Positions 1-8,829 of a stretch of 64,000 bases of DNA are shown here, in pieces. The stretch lies in the NCBI GenBank assembly GCA_018714445.1, contig DVNK01000005.1, forward strand, positions 1 through 64,000, given 5' to 3'. Each line of letters opens with the position of its first letter. Positions within the stretch are counted from its first letter, which is position 1. This stretch comes from Candidatus Fimadaptatus faecigallinarum (GTDB lineage Bacteria; Bacillota; Clostridia; Christensenellales; Aristaeellaceae). The notes beneath the pieces were generated by a model that saw nothing but the letters and a program-made list of their open reading frames with translations, was not told the DNA's origin and ran no database searches. Both the position numbers and the translations under genes were made by a program.

Positions 1-941
1 TGACCGTTCTCGTCCACGGTGACGTTCTCAAGCAGCGCGTCGCGACGTATGGCGTTGTAGATGTCGGGCTCGGAGTCCTTGTCCAGATTTATGACCTTGG
101 CATAGCAGCCGCCCTCGAAGTTGAACACGCCATTGTCGTCCCAGCCGTGCTCGTCGTCGCCGATCAGCAGGCGCTTGGGGTCGGTGGACAGCGTGGTCTT
201 GCCGGTGCCGGACAGGCCGAAGAACAGCGCGGTATTCTGGCCGTTCATGTCGGTGTTGGCCGAGCAGTGCATCGAAGCGATGCCCTTGAGCGGCAGGTAG
301 TAGTTCATCATCGAGAACATGCCCTTCTTCATCTCGCCGCCGTACCAGGTGTTCAGTATGACCTGCTCACGGCTGGTGATGTTGAACACGACCGCGGTCT
401 CAGAGTTCAGGCCCAGTTCCTTGTAGTTCTCGACCTTGGCCTTGGAGGCGTTGTAGGAAATGAAGTCAGGCTCGAACTTCTCCAGCTCCTCCGCGGTGGG
501 CTGTATGAACATGTTCTTTACGAAGTGCGCCTGCCACGCAACTTCCATTATGAAGCGGATGGCCATGCGGGTGTCGGCGTTGGCGCCGCAGAACACGTCC
601 ATGACGTAGAGCTTCTTGTTGGACAGTTCCTTTATAGCCAGCTCCTTGCAGGCCTGCCAGGCCTCCTGGGACGCGGGCTTGTTGTCGTTCTTGAAGGTGT
701 CGGAGGTCCACCACACGGTGTCCTTGGAGTTCTCGTCCATGACGATGAACTTGTCCTTGGGAGAACGGCCGGTGTATATGCCAGTCATGACGTTCACGGC
801 GCCCAGATCAGTGACCTGGCCCTTGTCATAACCTTCCAGACCGGGCTTGGTCTCCTCTTCGAACAGCGTCTCATAAGACGGGTTATATACGATCTCGGTC
901 GTACCGGTGATGCCGTATTTGGTAAGATCAATTTTCTTCAT
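1..941 (-). CDS. pckA: ATP-dependent phosphoenolpyruvate carboxykinase, 3' end beyond the window
   Basis: Cytosolic enzyme (EC 4.1.1.49) that interconverts oxaloacetate plus ATP with PEP, CO2 and ADP. In anaerobes it often works in the PEP-carboxylating, ATP-forming direction. About 313 N-terminal residues are present and the C-terminal part lies off the left edge. Visible family motifs are GRSPKDKF (about 58-65), the P-loop [11 protein letters not shown] (about 242-252), and LIGDDEHGW and NFEGGCYAK after it. The ATG at 941 is preceded by a clear AAGGAGG at 951-957, which fixes the start. It is transcribed alone from a good promoter at 983-1011, divergently from the acetyltransferase at 1165. 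The GTP-type enzyme is excluded by the motif set. Confidence 0.96.
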   Translation of the reverse strand, partial: MKKIDLTKYGITGTTEIVYNPSYETLFEEETKPGLEGYDKGQVTDLGAVNVMTGIYTGRSPKDKFIVMDENSKDTVWWTSDTFKNDNKPASQEAWQACKELAIKELSNKKLYVMDVFCGANADTRMAIRFIMEVAWQAHFVKNMFIQPTAEELEKFEPDFISYNASKAKVENYKELGLNSETAVVFNITSREQVILNTWYGGEMKKGMFSMMNYYLPLKGIASMHCSANTDMNGQNTALFFGLSGTGKTTLSTDPKRLLIGDDEHGWDDNGVFNFEGGCYAKVINLDKDSEPDIYNAIRRDALLENVTVDENG

Positions 942-982
942 CGAGAAGTACCTCCTTTAATTGAGCTCCCTCACTGTTCACT

Positions 983-1011
983 AGTATACCTTAATTACCA
1001 TGAAACTGCAA
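983..1011 (-). promoter_or_regulatory. sigma-A promoter of pckA
   Basis: On the minus strand the -35 is TTGCAG (1006-1011), the spacer is 17 bases and the -10 is TATACT (983-988), about 45 bases upstream of the pckA start codon. Confidence 0.7.
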
Positions 1012-1090
1012 CACGGCGAACGCTAATTCTTGAAAAAGTATGGCAAATTTTTCATGATGAAATCATGTCGTCACTGCATATATCAACCGG

Positions 1091-1119
1091 TTGCGCCACG
1101 TCGCAGCGCATGGTATACT
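1091..1119 (+). promoter_or_regulatory. sigma-A promoter of the acetyltransferase at 1165
   Basis: TTGCGC (1091-1096), a 17-base spacer and TATACT (1114-1119) sit about 46 bases before the start codon. Confidence 0.6.
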
Positions 1120-1164
1120 TTGCTTATACGCCTTAAGCACGCACCTGCAACTGGAGGTAATGTC

Positions 1165-1578
1165 ATGTCTGATATAACCATTGTTTGCGACCGCAGTCTG
1201 CCCGAAGCCGCACTGCTGGAGCTTTACGGCGCGGCCGGCTGGCAAGCGTATCTCGCGCCCGGATTGCTGCGCGAAGCATACTCGCGCTCGCTGTACGCAT
1301 TGGGCGCGTTCGACGGCGGGAGGTTGGTCGGCGCTGTGCGGGCTGTCGGCGACGGCTGCACGATAATATTGATACAGGATCTGCTGGTGCTGCCCGAATA
1401 CCGGCGTCGCGGCATCGGCCGACTGCTGCTGAACAGAACGCTGAACGACTTTCCAAATGTGCGTCAACGGCTGCTGCTGGCCGACGACACGCCCGCACTG
1501 AACGACTTCTATTCGCACGCAGGCTTTGTACCGGTAGCCGAGCTGGGCTGCAAGGCATACTGGTGCACAAGCAGATAG
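1165..1578 (+). CDS. GNAT family N-acetyltransferase
   Basis: A 137-residue single-domain GNAT protein. It shows the acetyl-CoA binding core: strand IILIQDLLVLPEYRRRGIGRLLL, in which Q/R-x-x-G-x-G/A appears as RRRGIG, followed by the typical late segment NDFYSHAGF. The acceptor substrate cannot be told from the sequence. A longer frame opens at 1030, but the ATG at 1165 has GGAGG at 1153-1157 and a promoter ends just before it, so this start is preferred. It is monocistronic, with 354 bases before the next gene and no clear terminator. Confidence 0.85.
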   Translation: MSDITIVCDRSLPEAALLELYGAAGWQAYLAPGLLREAYSRSLYALGAFDGGRLVGAVRAVGDGCTIILIQDLLVLPEYRRRGIGRLLLNRTLNDFPNVRQRLLLADDTPALNDFYSHAGFVPVAELGCKAYWCTSR

Positions 1579-1932
1579 ACTTGCTTGTCACTGACACGCC
1601 TGTTTGCGCCGGCGCAGCAGGCCGAATTCGAATGCGCAAGGCATCTACGCGTGACTGCATGCGGCGGATGTGATACGCCACTACCGTCTGTGCCCTGCGC
1701 TGCGAATCGCGCCGGCAGCCCCATTATCCATGCCCCGTGCATGCTGCTTTGCAATGGCAATGGCGTCGTAAAAGCCGCACAGTTACGCAGTCGCACATGA
1801 TGCCGCGCGTCAGTGCGCATGCGGCTGCGACTTACAGCAACGCATTAAATATGTAGCAACTCCTACGCGCGGTCAAGCGGCTCGGCAATTCGTGTTTCAA
1901 CAGTGCTCCACCATCATAAGGAGTTGAATATT
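1579..1932. other. Intergenic stretch without recognised content
   Basis: About 350 bases between two rightward genes. I see no credible reading frame with a ribosome binding site, no strong hairpin with a T-run and no repeat array. The only clear element is the AAGGAG just before the ATG at 1933. Confidence 0.5.
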
Positions 1933-2448
1933 ATGAACGGCCTCGTACTGCTGCTGCCATTTCTGTGCGTGCGATTTGCACTTCCCGCGCTGATAAACCG
2001 CGATTCACTGCGCCGCGCCGCTCGCTTTGCACCCATGCACGGCCGCGAGCGCTGGGCGTACTGGGCGTATCAAGCGCTGACCGCCGCGATATTGCTGTAT
2101 CTGCCTGCGCTGCGTGTAACCGCCGTTCAAACATGGACATTCGCTGTGGGGCTGTTGGTCTATACCGCAGGTATAGCGCTGTGTGCCGCCGCATGTCTGA
2201 GCTTTGCGCGATGCGACGGCCTGTGCACTAGCGGCGCATACTGCCTGTCGCGCAACCCGATGTACGTGGCTTACCCGCTGTGCTTTGCAGGCATGGCGCT
2301 TATGACCCGTTCAATGGCGTTTATGGCGCTGACGTTCGCGTTCCAGGCGTCCGCACGCTGGATAGTGCGCGCTGAGGAGCGCGAATGCGCCCGGCGGTTC
2401 GGTGACGAGTACGCGCGCTATGCGGCCAAAGTGCGGCGCTGGCTGTAA
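1933..2448 (+). CDS. Integral membrane methyltransferase, isoprenylcysteine carboxyl/phospholipid methyltransferase type
   Basis: A 171-residue hydrophobic protein with about four membrane segments. The C-terminal half carries the signature of the ICMT/PEMT superfamily: SRNPMYVAYPL (the R-x-P-x-Y element) followed by a hydrophobic stretch and AEERECARRFGDEYARY, which resembles the SAM-binding E-E-x-x-L-x-x-x-F-x-x-x-Y element. It probably methylates a lipid or an unknown small membrane substrate using SAM. The start ATG at 1933 follows AAGGAG with good spacing. Family-level assignment is fairly safe and the substrate is unknown. Confidence 0.75.
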   Translation: MNGLVLLLPFLCVRFALPALINRDSLRRAARFAPMHGRERWAYWAYQALTAAILLYLPALRVTAVQTWTFAVGLLVYTAGIALCAAACLSFARCDGLCTSGAYCLSRNPMYVAYPLCFAGMALMTRSMAFMALTFAFQASARWIVRAEERECARRFGDEYARYAAKVRRWL

Positions 2449-2565
2449 ACGGGCCGTCTCGCCAAGGATATACACCAGCACACGCTTTGCATCAGTTGCG
2501 GCGGCGCCTTGACGTGGCTCAAGCTTATTAGCCGATAGAGCGCCATGCACGCCTATGGCGACAGC

Positions 2566-3126
2566 TCAATCGCCCGTCAACAGCTCAGATAGCAGTTGAT
2601 CTATGTTCGGCGAGTAACCGTCCGTCGTATCTACTATAAATGTAGGCGCATTCAATCGCGGCGGCTGATAGTCCAGCCAGGCGGCCATTGGATTTATGCC
2701 CGGTGCCATACGGGGCGGCGCGCCGTGGTAGTACTCGCGCAACGGGTCAGCCTGAGCGCGCGCGACAAAACGCGCATACGACGTTGCAGGCCCGCCCGGC
2801 TCACAGACGCACACGCGCACGCGTGCACGCGGCAACAACGGTTCCACCCTTGCAGCCCATACGGCATGCTGGAATGCAGCCTCGGCCACCAGCGACGCTC
2901 CGCCTTCAACCAGACATTCTACCGATCTGAAAAACAGCTCGGTAGCGCGCAGATTGGCATCCGGAGGCAATTCGTCATGCGGCCGGCCTGCCGTGCGCAC
3001 CCAGCCTTCCTTTATGGCGTCGCGACTGACCAGCGGCAAGCGCGCCGCGCGCGCCAGCTCGCCAGCCAGCGTTGTCTTGCCCGAGCCCGGGCAGCCGGTC
3101 ACTATTATCAGAAATGGTCTGGCCAT
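2566..3126 (-). CDS. P-loop kinase-like ATP-binding protein (zeta-toxin/AAA_33 type)
   Basis: A 186-residue protein starting MARPFLIIVTG with a Walker A motif GCPGSGKTT near residues 11-19, then LPLVSRDAIKEGW. That layout fits small nucleoside or sugar kinases and zeta-like phosphotransferases. The substrate is not identifiable. The start at 3126 is chosen over the longer frame to 3270 because GGAGGTG lies at 3133-3139 and the promoter at 3229-3257 precedes it. A second protein of the same type is encoded at 25664-26248. No antitoxin-like partner is adjacent, so a toxin role is unlikely. Confidence 0.7.
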   Translation of the reverse strand: MARPFLIIVTGCPGSGKTTLAGELARAARLPLVSRDAIKEGWVRTAGRPHDELPPDANLRATELFFRSVECLVEGGASLVAEAAFQHAVWAARVEPLLPRARVRVCVCEPGGPATSYARFVARAQADPLREYYHGAPPRMAPGINPMAAWLDYQPPRLNAPTFIVDTTDGYSPNIDQLLSELLTGD

Positions 3127-3228
3127 ATGTTCCACCTCCGATTGCACACTGGCGCAGTTTGCGTGCAAAGCGCAGATCGCGCTGCGCAAGCGGTATTTGG
3201 CGCGCCTGTCGCGCATGCACATATTTAA

Positions 3229-3257
3229 ATGATACTCACCGCCGAATACACTGTCAA
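3229..3257 (-). promoter_or_regulatory. sigma-A promoter of the P-loop kinase gene
   Basis: On the minus strand TTGACA (3252-3257), a 17-base spacer and TATCAT (3229-3234). Confidence 0.65.
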
Positions 3258-3316
3258 GCGCGCCCGCCAAACCGCAAAGTCAAGCTGAACTCGACACATT
3301 TGAAAGGATGATAGAT

Positions 3317-3931
3317 ATGCCCCAAACCGATGCAATCCCCACGCTCGCACAGGCCGAAGAACTGCTCACATGGGCGCAATCGCTCAACCCCGGCCCCTGG
3401 GTGCAACACAGCCAGGCCGCCGCACGGGCCGCTCAGGCGATAGCAGCCCGCTGCAACCTGGACCCCGAACGCGCATACGTGCTGGGCCTTATGCACGACA
3501 TAGGCCGCTATGAAGGCGTGCGCGACCTGCACCACGTGGTGGCCGGCTACTCGCTTGCGCTTAATCACGGCTGGCCGGGCGTGGCGCGCATATGTCTGAC
3601 GCATTCGTTCCCGGTGCGCGAACTGGACTCATACGCCGGCAGGCACGACTGCTCGCCCGATGAGCTTGCCATGCTGCGCTCGTTCATCGCCAGCGTGGAA
3701 TATGACATATACGACGAGCTGATACAGCTTTGCGACGCGCTGGCGCTGCCCGGCCGCATCTCGCTGATGGACAGCCGCCTGATAGACGTCGCACTGCGCC
3801 ATGGGTTGAACGATTACACGCTGGACAGGTGGAAGCTGTACTACGCGCGCAAGGCGCACTTTGATGCGCTCAGCGGATCAAACATTTACGAACTGTTTCG
3901 CGACGAAATCATCCACAGCGTGTTCGATTGA
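3317..3931 (+). CDS. HD domain-containing phosphohydrolase
   Basis: A 204-residue protein of the HD superfamily. It has the metal-binding pattern: an upstream His in WVQHSQAAARAAQAIA (about 31-46), then LGLMHDIGRYEG with the HD pair at residues 60-61, and further His residues in HHVVAGYSLA and LTHSFP. Proteins of this size commonly hydrolyse phosphomonoesters or nucleotides, but the substrate here is unknown. The frame also has an ATG at 3308, but AAAGG at 3303-3307 has correct spacing only for the ATG at 3317. It converges on the ABC operon ending at 4355. Confidence 0.8.
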   Translation: MPQTDAIPTLAQAEELLTWAQSLNPGPWVQHSQAAARAAQAIAARCNLDPERAYVLGLMHDIGRYEGVRDLHHVVAGYSLALNHGWPGVARICLTHSFPVRELDSYAGRHDCSPDELAMLRSFIASVEYDIYDELIQLCDALALPGRISLMDSRLIDVALRHGLNDYTLDRWKLYYARKAHFDALSGSNIYELFRDEIIHSVFD

Positions 3932-4068
3932 ATGGCATACCAATCCGGTTTGCAATGCGCCCGCCTCGCGCAAGTGTATTTGGCATACGTTCGATTGAGC
4001 CTCATCACATATGTGCTTTTCAGCGCAGCATTGAATGCTTGCTCATACCTGATTGCGCATAGCTTAAC

Positions 4069-4281
4069 CCGCGCTCTGACTTGGGCAGACTCACTCGACA
4101 CGCGCTATAACACGGCATGCAGCGTTCAACCGAACGCACATAATTCAAGCCACACCCTAACTTGGGCGTGCGTCGCTCAACACGCGCCCTAACTCGGGCA
4201 AGCATCGCTCGACCCACGCTCTGGCTCTGGCGCGCATCGCTCACCCCGCGCTATAACGCAAACGCGCATAGTTAACCCATG
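4069..4281. repeat. Degenerate tandem array, about 32-bp unit
   Basis: Four well-aligned 32-base units lie at 4151-4182, 4183-4214, 4215-4246 and 4247-4278, with two or three more diverged copies to the left. The core is approximately CGCGCCCTAACTCGGGCA followed by a CATCGCTCGACC-like end. It lies between the convergent HD gene and ABC operon and has no open frame of interest. Confidence 0.7.
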
Positions 4282-4302
4282 CTCTCGCGCAGTCGCGCAA
4301 GC

Positions 4303-4346
4303 AAAAACCGGCGTCGCTGCAATCGAGCCGCAGGGCGCCGGTTTTG
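4303..4346 (-). terminator. Intrinsic terminator of the ABC efflux operon
   Basis: A stem made of AACCGGCG and its complement, CGCCGGTT, brackets about 20 bases. On the minus strand it is followed by TTTTT (4303-4307), nine bases after the stop codon of the last operon gene. Confidence 0.8.
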
Positions 4347-4354
4347 TATATATT

Positions 4355-5296
4355 CTATTTTTCGAGCGCGGCATTAACCGCATCCTCCACCGTCGCCTTG
4401 TCCGGGTCGACGGGCTTTTCAATGACTATGCGGTCGTCCTGCAACTCGAGCTTCACCTTGTTGCCCTCCACGCCCAGCTGATTTAGCATCTCGCGAGGTA
4501 TCTGCAGCCGGCCCGCGCGGTCGAGCACCGCGAACTCCTCATGCGTGTCGTTGCCCTCGTCGAAGCCGTGCAGCTCGGCCATCTCCTTGGCATAGGAGTG
4601 CATTATGCGCTCGGAGCTGGTCTTGCCGTCGCGTATGGACACCACGCGGTTGACCTTGTGGGCCAGCATGCGATCGTGCGTGACTATGACTATCGTCAGA
4701 CCCAGCTCGCTGTTGAGCTTGCGGAACACGTCCAGCAGATAATTGGACGTCTTTACGTCGACCGAACCGGTAGGCTCGTCGGCCAGCAGTATCTTGGGAT
4801 TGTTGGCCAGTGCTATCGCTATCGCCACGCGCTGCTGTTCGCCGCCCGACAGCTGATTGAGCCGGCTGCGCCGCCGCTGCTCCATGCCGACCAGCTCCAG
4901 CAGCTCTATCGCGCGCTGGCGCTTGGCGTGGCCCTTGTTGAACAGCATCGGCATCTGCACATTGCGCCACGCACTCAGCCACGGCAGCAGATTACGCGCG
5001 TTGTTCTGCCACACAAACCCCACCGTCGAGCGCTTGTACTCGACCAGTTCGCGCTCGCTGAGCTTGAACAGGTCCTTGCCGTCGACTATCAGCCGCCCCG
5101 CCGACGGCCGGTCCAGGCCGCCTATCATGTTCAGGAACGTGCTCTTGCCGCTGCCGCTGTTGCCGATTATCGCCATCAGCTCGCCGCGCGCTATCTCCAG
5201 CTCCAGCCCCTGCAGCGCCAGCACCTCTATGTCCTTGGTCTTGTATATCTTGACCAGGTTTTCGCATGTGATAATGGGTTCCTGACGCTTATCCAA
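4355..5296 (-). CDS. ABC transporter ATPase (MacB/LolD type) with C-terminal SpoVT/AbrB-like domain
   Basis: Energises export by the FtsX-type permease encoded at 5974-8811. Residues 1-225 are a full ABC domain: Walker [10 protein letters not shown] (45-53), signature LSGGEQQ (149-155), Walker B ILLADEP (169-175) and H-loop THD (His 207). The usual LolD/MacB ATPase ends near 225-235 residues. This one has 313. The extra tail at about 253-295 contains [20 protein letters not shown] and then a V-x-L-x-x-x-x-x-R-I-x-I pattern, which looks like the swapped-hairpin AbrB/SpoVT fold. That fold usually binds DNA or acts in dimerisation. The last 20 residues are acidic and helical. Its start overlaps the next upstream gene by 8 bases. 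The domain call for the tail is inference from sequence pattern. Confidence 0.9.
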   Translation of the reverse strand: MDKRQEPIITCENLVKIYKTKDIEVLALQGLELEIARGELMAIIGNSGSGKSTFLNMIGGLDRPSAGRLIVDGKDLFKLSERELVEYKRSTVGFVWQNNARNLLPWLSAWRNVQMPMLFNKGHAKRQRAIELLELVGMEQRRRSRLNQLSGGEQQRVAIAIALANNPKILLADEPTGSVDVKTSNYLLDVFRKLNSELGLTIVIVTHDRMLAHKVNRVVSIRDGKTSSERIMHSYAKEMAELHGFDEGNDTHEEFAVLDRAGRLQIPREMLNQLGVEGNKVKLELQDDRIVIEKPVDPDKATVEDAVNAALEK

Positions 5297-5963
5297 CTAT
5301 CTCACCGTCCTGCAGCTCGTATACCATGTCGCCTATCTCCATAAGCCCCGTGTCGTGCGTCGTCATCACTATTGTTATATGCTCGCCGGCGCACAGGTTC
5401 TTGAATATCTTGACCACCTGAAGGCCGGTCGCGGTGTCGAGTTCAGCCGTGGGCTCGTCGGCGAATATCACCTTGGGCTTGTGCGCAATCGCGCGCGCTA
5501 TCGCCACGCGCTGCTGCTCGCCGCCCGACATCTCCTGCGGCATGTGGTTCATGCGCTGCGCCAGACCCACCATGCGCAGGCACTCGCTCGCGCGCTCACG
5601 CCGGTCGCCCTTGTACCCCGCCAGCCTGAGCGCGTACTCGACGTTCTCATATGCGCTCATCATCGGTATCAGCGCCACCGACTGAAAGACATATCCTATG
5701 CTCTTGCGCCTGATCAGTCCCCGTTTGCGCTCGTCCAGCTTTACTATGTCCTCGCCCGCCAGCAGCACGTTGCCCCCGGTGGGCTTATCCAGCGCGCCCA
5801 GTATGTTCATAAGCGTCGTCTTGCCCGAACCCGAGCGCCCCTTGAGTATCGTCAGCTTGCCCTCCGGCGCCGCCATGTTTATGTCGTGCAGCGCCCAGAA
5901 CTGCCCGCTCGGCGTAGCAAAGCAGCGCGATACGTTGATCGTCCTAAGCATATCCTCCGCCAT
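5289..5963 (-). CDS. ABC transporter ATPase (MacB/LolD type)
   Basis: A 224-residue ATPase of the same export family as its downstream neighbour but with no extra tail. It shows Walker A GRSGSGKTT (42-50), signature MSGGEQQRV (145-153), Walker B VIFADEP (165-171) and H-loop THD (about 202-204). It probably pairs with the other ATPase as a heterodimer under the single permease. A GTG at 5972 would add three residues. I prefer the ATG at 5963 because GAGGTG ends six bases before it. The frame begins right after the permease stop codon, so the genes are translationally coupled. Confidence 0.93.
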   Translation of the reverse strand: MAEDMLRTINVSRCFATPSGQFWALHDINMAAPEGKLTILKGRSGSGKTTLMNILGALDKPTGGNVLLAGEDIVKLDERKRGLIRRKSIGYVFQSVALIPMMSAYENVEYALRLAGYKGDRRERASECLRMVGLAQRMNHMPQEMSGGEQQRVAIARAIAHKPKVIFADEPTAELDTATGLQVVKIFKNLCAGEHITIVMTTHDTGLMEIGDMVYELQDGEIVG

Positions 5964-5973
5964 GTCCGCCACC

Positions 5974-8811
5974 TCAATCCTCTCCGAGCTTGAGCGCCTG
6001 CGCTATCTTGATGCGCGAGATTATTACGCCCAGTATCACCATGCATATCAGCATCACCGCGCCTATCACGCTGAACAGCCGCACAAAATCGCTCGTGTCC
6101 GTTATTATGCTCAGCGGCAGCACGTTGTCCGACGCCGCGTACGCTATCTGTATCAGCGGTATGAACAGCCGCGACGCGCCTATGCCTATCGCCGCGCCCG
6201 TCGCTATCGACAGCCCCGAAATGAACAGCTGCTCGTTTATCAGCATCGAGATTATCTCCCTGAGCGACATGCCCATCGCCCGGAATATGCCGAACTGCAG
6301 CGCCCGCGACTGTATCGACAGTATCCAGTATATCAAAAAGCCCGTCGTGCACAGCAGCAGCACCACAATGAACCCGACCGTCAATATGCCGTTGGTGCCC
6401 TGGAATATCGGGTCGTTCTTCTTTTCGACGAGCAGCTCGGACGTGTCGGTGAACGACGTCATCTCTATGCCCTTTTGTTCGATGTAGTCGTACATGAACT
6501 GCGTCGAGCCGTCGACCTTCATCCAGATCTGATACGGCAGCACGCCGCACGACGCCTGTATCTGGCTCAGGTTGCCCACGACCAGGTAGTTGGGCGTCTC
6601 GGTGTACAGCCCGTCGCTGCCCTTGGACATTATAACCGGCGCGTAGGTCGGCCAGTAGTCCACAAAGCCGTATATTATGCCGCGCGTCGACTTGCCGTTG
6701 CCCAGCTTGTAGGTTATCACATCGCCTATCTTCATGCCCTGCAAGTCGCGGAAATTGCTCGACACCAGCACCGCCTTGGAGTTCTGCGCCATAACGTTCA
6801 GGTACTCATACCAGTGCCGGCTCAGCAGCGAGGGCTTGAACCACGCCGTCTCGCCGAACTCCTTGGTGTTTATGCCCATTATCTGCACATTCTTGACCGT
6901 CGCGCCGCCCGCCGACACCGTGCCGTCGTCGGCCGCGTATACGCGCGTCACGCTCTTAACGCCATCTATATTCAAATACTTGCCATAGTCCGGCTCTATG
7001 TACACTATATCGTCGCTGGATGCGGACATGGTGCCGTCAGAGCCCATAGACTGCGAATTGTCCTGCCACTTCTCGCGCATGACCAGGTCGGCTCCGGTCA
7101 TATACATGACCTGTTCCTCGGCGTTGGTGTTGACCGTGCGCGCGGTCTGCGCGTTGAATATGCCCAGCGCGACCGTCAGCATCAAAAACACCATTATAAA
7201 GCCCTGGCTCGAGCGCGTGCGCAGTACCCTCAGGAACGACGCATACAGCGCCGGACTCCACGCGCGCTTGAACACCGTGAATATCACCCATACTATCGCC
7301 GGTATGATCCGCAGCGCCACCAGTCCCGCGCCGATTATGAACAGCGACGAGCACAAAAACAGCAGCGGGTCCAGCGACGCGCCCTCCATGACGCGCTGCG
7401 CCAACACGTCCTTCTGGTTGTTGAACGAGTACAGCCCGTACACCGCCACGCCCAACAACACCACGTCCAAATATACCTTTTGCCAAAACGGCTTATCCGA
7501 ACGCCGGCTCTTGCGCTGCTTGTGCGCCACTATCGACACATTGGCAAACCGCATCACCGGGAATACCATCACGCATATCGAAAACACCGCCGCCGCCGCC
7601 CCAAACAGCAGCACCTCGGGCGAAAACTCGACCGTGAGCGACTTGCGCCGCACGAACTCCAGAAACGCGTTCGCCGAGCCCAGCACCTGGCACAGCCACG
7701 CGCTCAGCGGCAACGCCACTATGAAGCTTATCAGCGATATGCCCAGCGACTGCACAAAGTACACGCTGATTATCTGGCGCCGCGCCGCGCCACGGCTCTT
7801 GAGAATCGATATCTCGTTCTGCTCGAGCTGGAGCATCTGCCGCGACACCATGAATATGAACGCGCACAACAGCACAAGTATCGGCACCTGCAACACCCAC
7901 AGCGTAATATCGACCTGATTGGCCTTGACCAGGTAGCTCTCAAGCGTCGACTTGAAGTTTGTGCTGTACCTGAACGAATACAGGTCGCCGAACTGTTCCT
8001 CGAGTTTGAGCGTCAGGTCGTACATCTGCTGCGCGCAGTCTCCGCGCATCTGCTCGTAGTCCAGCAGCACATACCACTGCGCGTTTACGGGATACGCTGT
8101 GTCGGTGCGCTCCATGAACAGCTGCTCAAACAGCGTCTTGGACATAAACGCCGTGTTGACATACGACGAAGGCGTCTTGACCCAGTACACGTCGTCGGCC
8201 GCGCTGTTTTTGAACACGCCCACTACCTTCAAGCGCAGCGGCTCGCCATTCTGATCGGTCACGTTCTTGAGCGTCAGCGTCTCGTCCAGCAGCAGGTCCA
8301 TCTTGACCATGCCGCTTTGACTGACGACGACCTCTATCGTGCCATCGTCGGCTATGGCGTCGGAGTACATGCGCCCGCCGACCAGTTCGGCGTGTTCGGG
8401 CAGGCCGCTCATGCCGCCCAGTTGCATGCCGACCGTATCGCTCTTTTCATTGCGCACGACGTCGTACATGCCGGTCATATTGCCCAGGTAGTAGTACTCG
8501 ACGCTCTCGCGCGCCGGCACGCCGTACCACTCGGCTACGTGCAGGTAGTTGTTGCGCGCGCTTTCAAACATGTCCATGTTGGTCACGGCGTTCTCGCGCA
8601 CGCTCAGCGCCGCCGTTATCGATATGGTGCCCGGATAGCGGTTGTTCTCCTCCATGTAGTCGGCCAGGTTGCGCGTGAGCATTCGTTGCAACACGGCCTG
8701 AGTGTACATCGGATTCACGCACGCTATCGATATGAGCAGTATATTGCCTATCAGCAGGCTGAGCACCATCCACTTTTTATTGAGCATCTTGTTGAAGACG
8801 AATTTAAACAT
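5974..8811 (-). CDS. FtsX-like ABC export permease, duplicated 10-TM type
   Basis: A 945-residue membrane protein. One membrane segment near residues 13-33 is followed by a large extracytoplasmic domain (about 34-300), then segments near 300-325, 345-375, 400-425, 445-465 and 485-515. A further segment lies near 535-560, before a second extracytoplasmic domain (about 561-805), and three more segments (about 815-840, 855-885 and 905-935) close the protein. The two FtsX modules each end in the typical three-helix block, the last with FRAMGMSLREI between helices, an FtsX coupling motif. MacB has four TM segments, so this is the larger fused form that can work with two different ATPases. AAAGGGG precedes the ATG. 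The transported substrate is unknown. Confidence 0.9.
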   Translation of the reverse strand: MFKFVFNKMLNKKWMVLSLLIGNILLISIACVNPMYTQAVLQRMLTRNLADYMEENNRYPGTISITAALSVRENAVTNMDMFESARNNYLHVAEWYGVPARESVEYYYLGNMTGMYDVVRNEKSDTVGMQLGGMSGLPEHAELVGGRMYSDAIADDGTIEVVVSQSGMVKMDLLLDETLTLKNVTDQNGEPLRLKVVGVFKNSAADDVYWVKTPSSYVNTAFMSKTLFEQLFMERTDTAYPVNAQWYVLLDYEQMRGDCAQQMYDLTLKLEEQFGDLYSFRYSTNFKSTLESYLVKANQVDITLWVLQVPILVLLCAFIFMVSRQMLQLEQNEISILKSRGAARRQIISVYFVQSLGISLISFIVALPLSAWLCQVLGSANAFLEFVRRKSLTVEFSPEVLLFGAAAAVFSICVMVFPVMRFANVSIVAHKQRKSRRSDKPFWQKVYLDVVLLGVAVYGLYSFNNQKDVLAQRVMEGASLDPLLFLCSSLFIIGAGLVALRIIPAIVWVIFTVFKRAWSPALYASFLRVLRTRSSQGFIMVFLMLTVALGIFNAQTARTVNTNAEEQVMYMTGADLVMREKWQDNSQSMGSDGTMSASSDDIVYIEPDYGKYLNIDGVKSVTRVYAADDGTVSAGGATVKNVQIMGINTKEFGETAWFKPSLLSRHWYEYLNVMAQNSKAVLVSSNFRDLQGMKIGDVITYKLGNGKSTRGIIYGFVDYWPTYAPVIMSKGSDGLYTETPNYLVVGNLSQIQASCGVLPYQIWMKVDGSTQFMYDYIEQKGIEMTSFTDTSELLVEKKNDPIFQGTNGILTVGFIVVLLLCTTGFLIYWILSIQSRALQFGIFRAMGMSLREIISMLINEQLFISGLSIATGAAIGIGASRLFIPLIQIAYAASDNVLPLSIITDTSDFVRLFSVIGAVMLICMVILGVIISRIKIAQALKLGED

Positions 8812-8829
8812 GCTCGCGCCCCTTTGCTG

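Noticed and set aside
2566-3126. Toxin of a toxin-antitoxin pair (zeta-like)
   Set aside because: The P-loop resembles zeta toxins, but no small antitoxin gene is adjacent and a second similar gene is in an ordinary operon.
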